Assembly (NCBI GenBank): GCA_024280755.1
Contig: JAJRPN010000010.1
Coordinates: 1 to 64,000 of the forward strand
Direction: 5' to 3'
Source of the DNA: Planctomycetota bacterium
GTDB lineage: Bacteria; Planctomycetota; Phycisphaerae; Phycisphaerales; UBA1924
Length of the DNA: 64,000 nucleotides
Shown: positions 54,721 to 64,000 of the stretch, piece after piece
Numbering within the stretch: position 1 is the stretch's first letter
How the letters are laid out: each line of letters starts with the position of its first letter
Notes under the pieces: model-generated
The model's input: the letters and a program-made list of their open reading frames with translations, nothing else
Told to the model about the DNA's origin: nothing
The model's database searches: none
Translations under genes and position numbers: made by a program

Positions 54721-54809
54721 ACTTCCCCCATACACACCCTCAAATCCTTCGCCGATTCCAATCTCGACGGATATGATTGCACAACAGACGAATACCTTGG
54801 AGATACACG

Positions 54810-55382
54810 ATGAGTACCGATCCTGACACCATCCTTATTGAAGCTGAAGAAGCAATGACCAAAGCCGTTGAGTACCTCACCGGCGAACTCTCCGGCATCC
54901 GGGCCGGCCGCGCATCACCTGCGATGGTCGAATATATCAAAGTCGAATGCTACGGCTCAGAGACTGATCTCAAAAGCATCGCAGCGATCTCGATCCCTGA
55001 ACCAGCACAGATCCTCATCAAACCGTTCGATCCTTCATTGGCCAACACCATCCGCCAAGCGATCGAGCTGGCCAACCTTGGTGTCAATCCGCAGGTTGAA
55101 GACAAGCAGGTTCGCTTGTCGCTCCCAATGCTGACCACCGATCGCCGAAAGCAACTCGTTGCCCAGGCCAAGAAGGTCGGCGAAGAGCAGAAGATCGTGT
55201 TCCGCAACGCTCGCAGAGATGCGAACAAGCATGCCGATTCGCTCGCCAAGCAGGACGGCACCCACTACTCGGAAGATGAGATCAAAACCCTCCACACCGA
55301 GATCCAAGACCTGCTCAAAAAATACGAAGGGCAAGTCGATACCATGCTCTCGAAGAAAGCCACCGAGATCACCACGATCTGA
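54810..55382 (+). CDS. frr: Ribosome recycling factor
   Basis: 190 residues from ATG 54810 (TTGGAGA upstream). Family blocks: KAVEYLTGELSGIRAGRASPAMVEYIKVECYG, SIPEPAQILIKPFDPSLANTIRQAI, LPMLTTDRRKQLVAQAKKVGEEQKIVFRNARRDAN, and DEIKTLHTEIQDLLKKYEGQVDTML. It splits post-termination ribosomes with EF-G. Length matches the usual 185. Confidence 0.98.
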   Translation: MSTDPDTILIEAEEAMTKAVEYLTGELSGIRAGRASPAMVEYIKVECYGSETDLKSIAAISIPEPAQILIKPFDPSLANTIRQAIELANLGVNPQVEDKQVRLSLPMLTTDRRKQLVAQAKKVGEEQKIVFRNARRDANKHADSLAKQDGTHYSEDEIKTLHTEIQDLLKKYEGQVDTMLSKKATEITTI

Positions 55383-55402
55383 GCATGCTTTTTATTCATT
55401 TA

Positions 55403-55432
55403 AAAAGACCGACCACAAGGCCGGTCTTTTTT
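55403..55432. terminator. Terminator after frr
   Basis: A 9-bp stem (55403-55411 with 55422-55430) with a 10-nt loop and TTTTTT on the plus side and A-run on the other. It separates frr and the convergent sppA gene and can act for both. Confidence 0.88.
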
Positions 55433-55477
55433 GATGTGTTATCCACAATACGAACCCAAAAACGAACCCGAATAGAC

Positions 55478-57262
55478 CTATTTGATATAGATCGCTCGCG
55501 GGCTCACTAACAACACTTTTTCATCGCGCAAGAGCGACAAGGCATTGAGTGTATCGACGACTGCACCATATCGCTGATCTCCAAGAAGCGTGCGGAGTGT
55601 CACTTCGATTTGTGAGGCACCGATCGTCTTGGCGGGTGACTGCAAAAACTGCCCGAACGAGTTGAGAATCATGTCTTCAAAGCTTGGTGGTTGGGGAAAA
55701 TGAACGACATCAAAGTCGCCCATCTCGATCTCGGCAGCCAACGCATTGATCGCATCATCTAAGCCTCCGATCTCATCGGCCATGTTATTCTCAACCGCAT
55801 CAGACCCCACAAACAACCGCCCCTCTGCGGTTTGATCAAGATCAATCCCTTGGCGTCCTGCTTCGACGCGCGAAGTAAACAGATCATAGGTCTTCTTCAT
55901 TTCTGTACGCATCAATGCGAGCTGCCCGGCATCCCAAGGATTCGATGCCGAGAACAAATCGCCCATCGGCCCGCGCGAGCGTTCGACGATATGAACCTTT
56001 GCTTTGTCATAGAGCTCGCCCATCGCATACTTCCCGCCGACGACACCGATAGAACCCACAATGCTCGATGGATTCACAAAGACTTTGTCGCCCGCAACGA
56101 GCACATAATACCCGCCCGATGCGGCCATATTTCCAACACTCACCCAGACCGGCTTTTCTGACTTGAGCCGTTCGATCCCCTGCCACATCACTTCCGATGC
56201 GATCGCCGATCCGCCCGGCGAGTTCACACGAACGATCACGCCTTCGATCAGCTCTTCATTGAGAATGTTCTCGATTGTATTTCGGATAGTCCGAGACCCA
56301 ACAGAAGATCCCCCACCGAACATGCCGCCAGATGTTGAATCGCCATCGATGATGGTGCCGTTGATGTGCAATACTGCGATGGTTGGATGATCGACATGAA
56401 CCGGCCCTGACTCGGACATAAATGCACCAAAGATCGACAGAGGCGATGAGAAATCAACCCCCGATTCCGTAACGGCATATGGGTCTGAAACCCAGTTGAT
56501 ATCCTCGCCGTACTCTTCTTCTAAGTGTTCCTTAAACAAAGGCAAATCGACGACTGTATCGATTATATCAACCTCGATGGCTTCCTCCCCCGATGCTGCC
56601 CAAACAACGCGCATCGCAGCATCGAGTTGACGATCTGTCATGCCTCGACCATTCATCAGGATGCTTCGGATATTGGCGTACATTCCATCGAGCAGCCCAG
56701 AAATATTTTCATCCCATGCCGCCGAAGGGGCTGATCGGGTCATGGTCTCATTGGCACCTTTATAATCACCAACTTGCACGAGTTGGGCCTGCACACCAAC
56801 CCACGAGAGCGTGTCGGCCATGTACATCTCTTCCATGTGCAAACCCGGAAATGAGATATACCCTCCGGCTTGGAGAATAATCTCGTCAGCAAAGGCACCG
56901 AGCAAAAGATCGCTTGTTCCATACGCCTCCGCAAAGACATGCACCTTTTTATCTGTGTCTCGATATCGCTCGATCGCTTGACCGATTTCTTCGACCTGCG
57001 TGACACTGAGTGCCGAATCTTTAAGTCGAATAACCAAGCCATCGAACTCTTTGTCATAGGCAAGTGTGTCGATTGTGTTGATCAACCCAAGGAGCGTGCT
57101 GGCCCCATCGCCGAGCCATGTATAACCAACTTCAACCTCTGCTGGCGAACCAGATATTTCGATCACCGCGAGGGTGACATCATCACCAGCAACAACCGTG
57201 GATGTTGCGAGCGTTGCAAGTGCGAGCACATTGCGAGAAAGTGAATGCGTATAAAAAGCCAT
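55478..57262 (-). CDS. sppA: Signal peptide peptidase SppA, 67-kDa type
   Basis: 594 residues from ATG 57262 (GGAGG upstream). N-terminal leader or anchor (VLALATLATSTVVAG). Two S49 repeats: the first carries the general base Lys168 (VGDYKGANETM), the second the nucleophile Ser382 (NMAASGGYYVLV), the same two-domain split as E. coli SppA. Surrounding motifs: ADEIILQAGGYISFPGL, VNSPGGSAIASEVMW, NPSSIVGSIGVVGGKYAM. It digests signal peptides left in the membrane. The leader is short, so it may be released or loosely anchored. Confidence 0.94.
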   Translation of the reverse strand: MAFYTHSLSRNVLALATLATSTVVAGDDVTLAVIEISGSPAEVEVGYTWLGDGASTLLGLINTIDTLAYDKEFDGLVIRLKDSALSVTQVEEIGQAIERYRDTDKKVHVFAEAYGTSDLLLGAFADEIILQAGGYISFPGLHMEEMYMADTLSWVGVQAQLVQVGDYKGANETMTRSAPSAAWDENISGLLDGMYANIRSILMNGRGMTDRQLDAAMRVVWAASGEEAIEVDIIDTVVDLPLFKEHLEEEYGEDINWVSDPYAVTESGVDFSSPLSIFGAFMSESGPVHVDHPTIAVLHINGTIIDGDSTSGGMFGGGSSVGSRTIRNTIENILNEELIEGVIVRVNSPGGSAIASEVMWQGIERLKSEKPVWVSVGNMAASGGYYVLVAGDKVFVNPSSIVGSIGVVGGKYAMGELYDKAKVHIVERSRGPMGDLFSASNPWDAGQLALMRTEMKKTYDLFTSRVEAGRQGIDLDQTAEGRLFVGSDAVENNMADEIGGLDDAINALAAEIEMGDFDVVHFPQPPSFEDMILNSFGQFLQSPAKTIGASQIEVTLRTLLGDQRYGAVVDTLNALSLLRDEKVLLVSPRAIYIK

Positions 57263-57341
57263 GTAAACCTCCGTGTCGGATGGCAACCAGATAATGCCCG
57301 GTTGTCCTGTACGAGTTTATCGGCTTGATCGTCTTCTGGTT

Positions 57342-58331
57342 TCACTTTTCGCCGGTGCGTGCGGCTTTCTGGCGGTTGGTCTCGAAAATATCGCTCAATC
57401 CAACCCCAGGACGCACCAAAATCGGGAACAAACGGATGGTATCGAAGCAAATATTGATCATCCCAACAGTAAATAGCACCGATCCGAGCGAGATCACAAC
57501 GATCGAGACAATCGAAAGAACATCATCAATCCCGAGTGTTACAAAGCTGCCCAGAATCAAAATGAGATCCCCAACCGCTGCGATCCCCAACGCCGCAAGC
57601 ACCGCCAGCAATGATTGACGATCGACTCGCCCAGTCCGCACCACAACCGAGCGGATCGCAAGCCCCACCGCTTGCGGGCGAAGCCCGTAGATGATTCCCG
57701 CGATGAGTACAAACATGGCGAGCCGAAGGATTGATCGGTCCAGCACCGACAAAGCTGAAGCACTCGCATTCCCAAGGTAGAGCTCGCTGTATACAAAGAT
57801 AAGCGGTGCATACAACGAAACAGAAGCAGCCGATCGAACCGCTTCGATCCTCCCTACCCTTGGGTGTGACCGGATCATCGTCATCGATCCCAGCATCGAA
57901 GCGATTAAGCATCCGATACCAAACCAGGGCGCGAGTTGAGGGGTCCAGTTGATGCTCAGTGAATCACGCATCACATCCGCAGCCCGCATCACCCAGACCA
58001 TCATAATCGCGAGCATCGCACCGATGCTCCAAGCATTGAGCCCGATCGCGGTCAGCCTGGGTGCATACAAAGGCATCAGTTCGTCGGCCTTGGGGTCAAC
58101 AATCCCCAAAATCGTTGCCCGCACAGGGACACCACACTCTGAGCAGTTCGAGCGGATCGAGAGCCCGTGCAAGTTGTAGCCGCAATGGATACAGAAGAGT
58201 TCGCCGGTGAGTTGGCGAGCGATCTCGTCACCAGTCCCGGTTTGGGACTCTGATGCTAAACCGGCCTTCGATGCAGGTTGGGGATGAGTTGTCTGGCCGT
58301 CATCTGGCGGCTGTGCATGATCCATATTCAT
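57342..58331 (-). CDS. Zinc-ribbon multi-pass membrane protein
   Basis: 329 residues. After a polar head of about 45 residues comes a zinc ribbon CIHCGYNLHGLSIRSNCSECG (about 47-67), then six or seven hydrophobic segments (for example AWSIGAMLAIMMVWVM, IVSIVVISLGSVLFTVGMINI). The layout of an N-terminal CxxC...CxxC plus membrane helices is frequent in planctomycetes, but the function is not known. It precedes sppA in the same direction with an 80-bp gap and may share its transcript. GGGAC lies a few bases before the ATG. Confidence 0.75.
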   Translation of the reverse strand: MNMDHAQPPDDGQTTHPQPASKAGLASESQTGTGDEIARQLTGELFCIHCGYNLHGLSIRSNCSECGVPVRATILGIVDPKADELMPLYAPRLTAIGLNAWSIGAMLAIMMVWVMRAADVMRDSLSINWTPQLAPWFGIGCLIASMLGSMTMIRSHPRVGRIEAVRSAASVSLYAPLIFVYSELYLGNASASALSVLDRSILRLAMFVLIAGIIYGLRPQAVGLAIRSVVVRTGRVDRQSLLAVLAALGIAAVGDLILILGSFVTLGIDDVLSIVSIVVISLGSVLFTVGMINICFDTIRLFPILVRPGVGLSDIFETNRQKAARTGEK

Positions 58332-58510
58332 CGTCCCGAGACCTAGAAACGAATATACTTGAGCATATCAGATGGAACCATCTGTGACACGCCCCGAATG
58401 ACTCTATTGAGGATCGCATTTGGAAGATTGCGATCTATGCGAGAAGACGGTAGGATACGCACTGTGAACATCCGCCGCATCGAATAACACATACGATTGA
58501 ATCCGAAATA

Positions 58511-59440
58511 ATGAATACACACATCGAAAAACTCCGTGCCCAAATCTCCAAGGTCTACCTCGGCGATTCCCCCGCAATCGACTGGATCATCTGCTGCCTG
58601 CTCTCACGCGGGCATGTCTTGCTCGAAGATGTCCCCGGCGTAGGAAAAACACTGCTTGCCTCGACATTGGCGAAGTCGATAGATTGCCCATTTTCACGCA
58701 TCCAACTCACCCCAGACATGCTCCCCGCGGATCTCCTTGGGGTCTCTATCTTCTCACGCGATGGCGGTGAACTCCGGTTTCAGCCCGGTCCAATTTTTAC
58801 CAGCATCCTCCTCGCTGATGAAATCAACCGAACTACCCCACGCACTCAGTCTGCATTGCTCGAAGCAATGAGCGAATCACAGGTTTCAATTGAAGGTGTC
58901 ACGCATCCACTCAACAAACCATTCATGGTTGTCGCGACCCAAAACCCCGCCGAGTTTGAGGGCACTTATCCACTTCCAGAGAACCAACTGGATCGATTCT
59001 TGATGCGCATCTCGATGGGGTATCCAAACGCACAGGCCGAGGTTGAGTTGCTCGATCTTCGCCCGGCCACCACCATCCTCGAACATGTCACGCCTGTGAT
59101 TCATGCGAACGATGTGATCGACATGCAGAACCAAGTGGATGCGGTCCACCTGAGCGAACCTATCCGTCAATACATTGTTGAGATTGCTCGTGCATCGCGT
59201 GAATCAAGCGAGATTCTCGTCGGGCTCTCGCCGCGAGGGTCGCTCGCCCTCGCCCAGGCTGCCCGCGCTTGGGCATGGATGGATGGGCGAACATTCGTCG
59301 AGCCTGATGATGTACTCGCATTGCTCGTCCCCGTGTGTGCGCACCGAATTATGATTGATGGTGCCGCGACGGGTGCCCATTGGAAGTTGGCTGCCGAACT
59401 CATCGAATCAATCGCTCGGCTCGTCCCAAGCCCGGTCTAA
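58511..59440 (+). CDS. MoxR-type AAA+ ATPase
   Basis: 309 residues. Walker A VPGVGKTLLAS (41-51), Walker B ILLADEINR (about 99-107), sensor 1 VVATQNPAEFEGTYPLPENQLDRF and the C-terminal lid (SPRGSLALAQAARAWAW) are clear. MoxR ATPases usually lie next to a DUF58 or VWA gene and act as chaperones for metal insertion or complex assembly. Here the neighbours on both sides run the other way, so this copy is an orphan. One might wonder about the VWA protein at 52748-53755, but it is not adjacent. Confidence 0.93.
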   Translation: MNTHIEKLRAQISKVYLGDSPAIDWIICCLLSRGHVLLEDVPGVGKTLLASTLAKSIDCPFSRIQLTPDMLPADLLGVSIFSRDGGELRFQPGPIFTSILLADEINRTTPRTQSALLEAMSESQVSIEGVTHPLNKPFMVVATQNPAEFEGTYPLPENQLDRFLMRISMGYPNAQAEVELLDLRPATTILEHVTPVIHANDVIDMQNQVDAVHLSEPIRQYIVEIARASRESSEILVGLSPRGSLALAQAARAWAWMDGRTFVEPDDVLALLVPVCAHRIMIDGAATGAHWKLAAELIESIARLVPSPV

Positions 59441-59451
59441 ACCATCTCGTC

Positions 59452-62379
59452 TCAATCATCGAGCAATCGTGCGATCGCTTCGATCGGGTGAAGCGATTGT
59501 CGGCTTGTGCCATCAAGGATCTGATGCCGACACGATGTGCCCGGCGCAATAATCAGGTCTTCATCCCCAGCAGCACGAACAGCAGGAAAGAGCACCTGTT
59601 CCCCGATCTTCATTGACAGATCATATCGGTGCGCAGCATATCCAAACGCTCCCGCCATCCCGCAGCATCCCGTTTCGAGTACATCCACCTGCCCTGGGAA
59701 TAGCCGATCCAAAACCGCCGATGACGACTCGTTCCCCCAGAGCGATTTCTGATGACAGTGCCCATGAAACTTGAGCCTGCCCACAAACTGCTTCATCGCG
59801 GGCTTGATCGGATGAGCCGCCCAGCAAGTTTCGAGAAAAGTTTCTGGGAGTGCAGCCTTGGCTTTGAACTTTGCAATCAACGCATGATCAACATCAATAT
59901 TGAGATCCATCCAATCATCCGTGATCGCGGACAAACACGATGGTTCTGGGATCAACAACGCCTTGACCTGTTCATCGTTGATCAAATGCTCAAGTTGACG
60001 CATTGTTTTCTGTGCATCCTTGATCGCGTGGTCAAGATTCCCAAGCGAGATGGCCGCTCGACCAAGGTCTGAAATCGGTTCGACTCCGACCTCATATCCA
60101 AACGCTTCGAGCACACGAACCGTAGCAAACGCGACGCTCGGATTATTGTGTGTTGTGAATGTATCGCACAAAAGTACTACCTTGGGTTTGGTTGATTCTC
60201 CAAGAGCGACTCGCTTGATCGGCCTGTGCATCTTTGGCAAAGATCGGCTGGGATGAATATTGAGTGCGTGATTCATCACCGATCGGCTGGAGCCTAAAGT
60301 ATTCATCACATTGGTCAGCCAAGGAATAATAGAACCAACGCGATTGATCTGGTGAATATTCGACATCACCCGTACCGCCAAAGGCACATGCCCGCTCTGC
60401 TTATATCCCTGCGCCAGATACTCCGACTTGAGCTTGGCGATATCTACTGAACTCGGACATTCGGATTTGCATCCCTTGCAACTCAGGCACAAATCAAGCG
60501 TTTGCTTTGTTGCGGGATCATCAAATACTGGCACGGGCGTATGCGATTGACCGAGATCAATCTGTCCAGTGATTGCCAAACGAAGCGCATTGCCTCGCCC
60601 ACGCGTAGAGTGGCGTTCATCGCGCGTCGCTTGATACGAAGGGCACATCACGCCGCCATGCTTGCGCCGACATACCCCCGCTCCATTACACAGCTCGGTA
60701 GCATGAGCAAAGCCTTGTTCGGCTTGAAACTGGTAATATGTATTGACATCAGGCACAGAAAGAACAGTACTATTGGGCTTGATCCGTGTTTGTGCGCTGA
60801 TCGATTCGATTGCTTTGGGCTCTACGATATTCCCCGGATTCAAAAGATTACCCGGATCGAAAACCGCTTTCACTTCTCGAAATGCGTTGAGTAGATCGGT
60901 GCCAAAGTATGGTTCGATGAACGGGCCACGCGCCCGGCCATCTCCGTGCTCGCCCGAAGGCACGCCTCCGAGTTCCTTGGCGAGCAGTGCAACCTTATCG
61001 GCAATCCGGTGCATTGCCTGTTCATCGCTTGGGTTTCGCAGATCAAGCAAAGGGCGAACATGAAGAACACCGACCGAGGCATGCGCGTAGTACGATGCGA
61101 TTGTCCCCTCCGCTTCAACAATCGCACGGAATCGGCGAACAAACTCGCCCAGATTGGCGACAGGAACCGCGTTGTCCTCGACAAACCCTAGAGGCTTGCG
61201 ATCCCCCGCAATCGCATGGAGCAATGGCTCGCCAGCCTTACGCAACTTCCACGCTTCGTCCATCTCTACCGAATCAGTACTCACCTTCATAGGCAAATGC
61301 GGAAAGAGATCTGTCAACGCAGCGAATGAACGCTTGAGAGAACCCTGATCATCTGCAAAGAACTCGACGAACAACACCGCCTTTGCGCCCGAGTCTGGAA
61401 GCAGATCCACATACTGAGCATATTGTGTATTGGCACGCGCGAGATCCATAATCAGATCATCGAGCAGTTCAACACCCGATGGCCCGAGTTCGAGAATTGG
61501 TTCGACTGCGGCTATCGCATCGCTCAGTTCATCAAACGAAATCACCGCCAGCCCTTTACACTTTGGTATAGGGTGCAGTTTGAGCGTCGCGCCCAGCGTC
61601 AGCGCGAGCGTACCTTCTGAGCCGCAAAGAAGCGGAGCGAGATTAACCTGATTCGGATCCCAGTTATTCGATTCAAGCTGCTCAAGAATAACATCGAGCT
61701 GGTATCCGCTCGATCGGCGCATGGTCTTTGGAAACCGTTCACGGATCTGATCGGCATGCCTGCGAACGATATCAATCACCGCAAGGGTGATCTTGTGCAC
61801 CCTTGGATCTTGAGCCGATGCCCCTTGCTCAAACTTGAGCCGAGTGCCATCAGCAAGGCATGCGTCAATGCCAAGAACATTCTCTGAGGTTCGCCCATAG
61901 AGCACCGAATGCACACCCGCAGCATTGTTGCCGATACACCCGCCGATGTTTGCCTGGCGGGTTGTGGATGGATCGGGCGCGAAGAACAATCTTTGGTTGT
62001 TGAGCATATCGTTAAGATCATCAATGCACACCCCCGGCTCGACTGTACATACTCGCTGATCTATATCAAACGAGATGATTCCATCACAGTGCCTTGAGAC
62101 ATCGATCACCAATGCCTGATTCACACACTGCCCTGCCAAACTCGTCGCCCCACCCCGAGGCAGAATCGGCACCTGATACGCTGCACAAAGCTGGAGTAAC
62201 TCTGGTATCTGACCCACATGCTCAGGGCTGACAACGCCAAGTGGAGCGACTTGATAGATCGATGCGTCCGTCGAGTACAGCCCGATGGTGTGTGGATCTG
62301 CCGAAACATCAAGGCCACACACCGCTTGAACTTGATCAATAAAATGTGAATCGAGTTTGGTCATAGCTGGACGGATCAT
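59452..62379 (-). CDS. FAD/Fe-S oxidoreductase, GlcD-GlcF fusion (D-lactate dehydrogenase type)
   Basis: 975 residues from ATG 62379 (62364 also possible; neither has a strong ribosome-binding site). The first 480 residues are a vanillyl-alcohol-oxidase type FAD domain (VPILPRGGATSLAGQCVN, TTRQANIGGCIGNNAAGVHS, and C-terminal SVGVLHVRPLLDLR). The second half has two [4Fe-4S] clusters, first LCNGAGVCRRKHGGVMCPS, second CLSCKGCKSECPS, then CCG domains (HCHQKSLW, ETGCCGMAGAFG). This is the layout of YdiJ-like and D-2-hydroxyacid dehydrogenases. The protein is membrane-associated and oxidises a D-hydroxyacid, passing electrons to quinone. The substrate is not fixed by sequence. Confidence 0.92.
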   Translation of the reverse strand: MIRPAMTKLDSHFIDQVQAVCGLDVSADPHTIGLYSTDASIYQVAPLGVVSPEHVGQIPELLQLCAAYQVPILPRGGATSLAGQCVNQALVIDVSRHCDGIISFDIDQRVCTVEPGVCIDDLNDMLNNQRLFFAPDPSTTRQANIGGCIGNNAAGVHSVLYGRTSENVLGIDACLADGTRLKFEQGASAQDPRVHKITLAVIDIVRRHADQIRERFPKTMRRSSGYQLDVILEQLESNNWDPNQVNLAPLLCGSEGTLALTLGATLKLHPIPKCKGLAVISFDELSDAIAAVEPILELGPSGVELLDDLIMDLARANTQYAQYVDLLPDSGAKAVLFVEFFADDQGSLKRSFAALTDLFPHLPMKVSTDSVEMDEAWKLRKAGEPLLHAIAGDRKPLGFVEDNAVPVANLGEFVRRFRAIVEAEGTIASYYAHASVGVLHVRPLLDLRNPSDEQAMHRIADKVALLAKELGGVPSGEHGDGRARGPFIEPYFGTDLLNAFREVKAVFDPGNLLNPGNIVEPKAIESISAQTRIKPNSTVLSVPDVNTYYQFQAEQGFAHATELCNGAGVCRRKHGGVMCPSYQATRDERHSTRGRGNALRLAITGQIDLGQSHTPVPVFDDPATKQTLDLCLSCKGCKSECPSSVDIAKLKSEYLAQGYKQSGHVPLAVRVMSNIHQINRVGSIIPWLTNVMNTLGSSRSVMNHALNIHPSRSLPKMHRPIKRVALGESTKPKVVLLCDTFTTHNNPSVAFATVRVLEAFGYEVGVEPISDLGRAAISLGNLDHAIKDAQKTMRQLEHLINDEQVKALLIPEPSCLSAITDDWMDLNIDVDHALIAKFKAKAALPETFLETCWAAHPIKPAMKQFVGRLKFHGHCHQKSLWGNESSSAVLDRLFPGQVDVLETGCCGMAGAFGYAAHRYDLSMKIGEQVLFPAVRAAGDEDLIIAPGTSCRHQILDGTSRQSLHPIEAIARLLDD

Positions 62380-62435
62380 CAGATACCACAACCCTATCCG
62401 CGATTGTTCAACAATGGAATGCGTTTGGAATAAAA

Positions 62436-62465
62436 AAAGCCCACAGCTTTGAAACTGTGGGCTTT
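62436..62465 (-). terminator. Terminator of the pseudopilin-like gene
   Basis: An 11-bp stem (62436-62446 with 62455-62465), 8-nt loop, and TTTTTTT on the minus strand. It lies about 55 bp after the stop at 62520 and separates this gene from the dehydrogenase that runs the same way. Confidence 0.9.
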
Positions 62466-62519
62466 GAATGTATTCATCCACTAGGCATTCGCCTAGTCAA
62501 ACTTCGATTTGATTCAGGA

Positions 62520-63584
62520 TCAATCGTAGTATGGGGTGATGAGTGTTTCAGCACCAAACTCAACTTGTGAGTACTGAACCAAGTAAGCGTTGCGATTGTT
62601 TGCTTCGCCCGAAAGCTGAATAGTTGCACCTGGCTCAGCAGCACTTTCAACAATACGCTTGCCATCATCTTCGTTTACGAAGATATTGTCTGGCTGTGAA
62701 CGGAACTGATTCGTCATGGTTGCTGAGTCAGTGAATGTCCAAATGATCTGAGTTGGATCTGGCTGGTTGAAGAACTCAACATGAGTATCGTTGAAACCAA
62801 CATTGCCTGCCCATTCGGTTCGGCTACCGTTCAAACGAAGGGTTACCGAGTTGCGACCCAAAGGTGCAGGGCCACCAGCTTGGGCGCCCTGATCTTCAAT
62901 CAAAATCCACGATCCGTCTCTCCCTGCTCCATCAAGCTCATAGTTTGGTCCACGGTTTGAAAGAGTTGGTTCGAGTGAGTCAAAGGTGTTTGCCCACTGT
63001 GGACGGCGGAATGCGAATGGTGGCGTATGAGCATAGCTAAAGCCGCCTGGGAGTGTTTCCCAGCCATCGAGATCACTACAAACTGAACCCATCTGGCCGG
63101 CGTCTACACCCCGGTCATTCGTGGTCGCCTTGAAGTTTGGATCCCAAATCGCTTCGGTGTTTCCGCCGTTGTTACCTGGTGTGCCGCCGCAAGGTGTATC
63201 GAACTGGTAGAGGCCGTACTCTTCGTAATCGCCAAGTTCAACCGCACTGAAACAGATGCCAGTTTCGATCATGCCTTGAGAGATCAAGATTGAGAACATG
63301 TTACCAGTGGTGTTCTTGAGTTGTGAATTTTCACCGACTTGAAGTTCGATCGTCTTATCGTTGCGGTCAACACGGCTTGGCAGCGGATAGTTATCCTTGT
63401 TGCTGCCTGCGAAAATGACCATAGCCTGCATGATCGACCGGATTTGGGTCGAGTCCTTGAGCTGGTTTGCACGCTGCTTGGCTTTACCAAGTGCGGGCAA
63501 GAGGATGCCGATGAGCAACGCGATAATCGCGATAACCACCAGAAGTTCGATAAGCGTAAACGCATTCTTTCTTGTTCTTTTCAT
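62520..63584 (-). CDS. Prepilin-type secreted protein (pseudopilin-like)
   Basis: 354 residues. A class III signal with a short basic leader and FTLIELLVVIAIIALLIGILLPAL gives a prepilin peptidase site before F9, followed by the long N-terminal helix. The outer domain (about 35-350) has GDYEEYGLYQFDTPCGG and a WAGNVGFNDTHVEFF block near 260, in line with the DUF1559-like planctomycete proteins, although the standard H-x9-DG motif is only loosely matched. Such proteins are exported through the type II secretion or pilus assembly path. GGAGTCAAGGA lies before the ATG. Confidence 0.9.
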   Translation of the reverse strand: MKRTRKNAFTLIELLVVIAIIALLIGILLPALGKAKQRANQLKDSTQIRSIMQAMVIFAGSNKDNYPLPSRVDRNDKTIELQVGENSQLKNTTGNMFSILISQGMIETGICFSAVELGDYEEYGLYQFDTPCGGTPGNNGGNTEAIWDPNFKATTNDRGVDAGQMGSVCSDLDGWETLPGGFSYAHTPPFAFRRPQWANTFDSLEPTLSNRGPNYELDGAGRDGSWILIEDQGAQAGGPAPLGRNSVTLRLNGSRTEWAGNVGFNDTHVEFFNQPDPTQIIWTFTDSATMTNQFRSQPDNIFVNEDDGKRIVESAAEPGATIQLSGEANNRNAYLVQYSQVEFGAETLITPYYD

Positions 63585-64000
63585 TCCTTGACTCCTTAGT
63601 CAATGCCGACAGCTAATACAGCTAACCGGCAGATGCCTGAAGCATTCCAGCGACTGATCTGTTCCACAGATGAAACAGTCCTGAAACACACATCGTTCAC
63701 ACTTAGCCCGGTGAACACGAAGGCCGAAATGTCGGCATGTGTGATTCGGCAGAATCAAGAAAACGGGTGTATCCCAAACGGGGACCCAATAAGGACGCAT
63801 ATTTCGTCAGGCCGATTCACAAATACCATTGGCACCTATCGATGCCGACTTGCATGGCAAGCATATCATCTTCCTATTCGGATCGCAACTCGATCTGTTC
63901 CGTTTCTGACCGGATGATCACCAAAACGCCCCATTTTACCATCCTGAAGGCTCCAAATGCCCAATTTAAACCCAAACGAATCGCTCAAAAATCTGAATAT
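63585..64000. other. Upstream region of the pseudopilin gene, no clear gene except a possible start at the edge
   Basis: Most of this 416-bp stretch shows nothing I can support: short open frames at 63603-63917 and in reverse have no ribosome-binding site and low-quality translations. It should include the promoter of the pseudopilin-like gene, but I do not see confident -10/-35 boxes. A possible plus-strand gene starts near 63957. Confidence 0.5.
63957..64000 (+). CDS. Possible gene start, cut by the window end
   Basis: ATG 63957 is preceded by GAAGG with six bases between, and the frame (MPNLNPNESLKNLN) stays open to the end of the window. Only 14 codons are visible, so no family can be named. 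A chance start is quite possible. Confidence 0.3.
   Translation, partial: MPNLNPNESLKNLN

Overview
The window looks like a chromosomal segment of a planctomycete, most likely of the Phycisphaerae group. This is inferred from gene content, not from a marker tree. Supporting signs are two very long secreted tricorn-type proteases, a prepilin-type (FTLIELLVVIAIIALL) secreted protein, ExbB with two consecutive ExbD genes, a zinc-ribbon protein with several membrane segments, several ECF sigma modules and a bacterial L35 with a C-terminal tail. Gene density is high and operons commonly overlap by ATGA or GTGA.

Left end (1-9.65 kb): an accessory region stacked on the initiator tRNA gene. A 5'-truncated large serine recombinase (107-1441) ends inside a duplicated tRNA 3' end (attL, 1399-1442). 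About 8.18 kb further on is the intact tRNA-fMet (9580-9653, minus) with the matching 44-bp repeat (attR, 9578-9621). Between them lies an integrative element. Its plus-strand replication module is a ribbon-helix-helix protein, an OB-fold ssDNA-binding-like protein, an HUH Rep and an excisionase-like HTH. Its minus-strand block is a tyrosine integrase followed by a complete type III restriction-modification system (mod, res). GGGTAC repeats lie just inside both ends. The element also carries a replacement terminator for the tRNA.

9.85-20.6 kb: secreted proteolysis. Two convergent tricorn/S41 proteases share a terminator, and behind the second is a two-gene M16 peptidase operon (catalytic plus non-catalytic subunit). 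20.7-27.1 kb: a CtlX-like amidinohydrolase divergent from a complete histidine-degradation operon hutH-hutU-hutG-hutI. 27.1-30.8 kb: an FMN reductase, a secreted basic protein, a TPR-like gene coupled to a sigma-like protein with a C-terminal membrane anchor, and an exported peroxiredoxin. 30.9-37.3 kb: HrpA helicase behind a BtpA-family protein, then a POT peptide transporter. 37.4-39.0 kb: rpmI-rplT followed by an M50 membrane protease.

39.1-43.8 kb: two divergent ECF sigma modules. One sigma factor is followed by a membrane protein whose outer half resembles a pseudopilin passenger domain. The other is followed by an anti-sigma-like protein and a secreted helical protein. 43.9-53.8 kb: an eight-gene minus-strand operon encoding a membrane-anchored VWA protein, ExbB, ExbD, ExbD and four mostly helical exported or membrane proteins; this looks like an energised envelope machine. 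53.9-64 kb: pyrH-frr, SppA, a zinc-ribbon membrane protein, an orphan MoxR ATPase, a GlcD-GlcF fusion dehydrogenase and a pseudopilin-like secreted protein.

Coordinates were read by eye. Start codons were chosen from ribosome-binding sites, signal peptides and overlaps. No database search was run.
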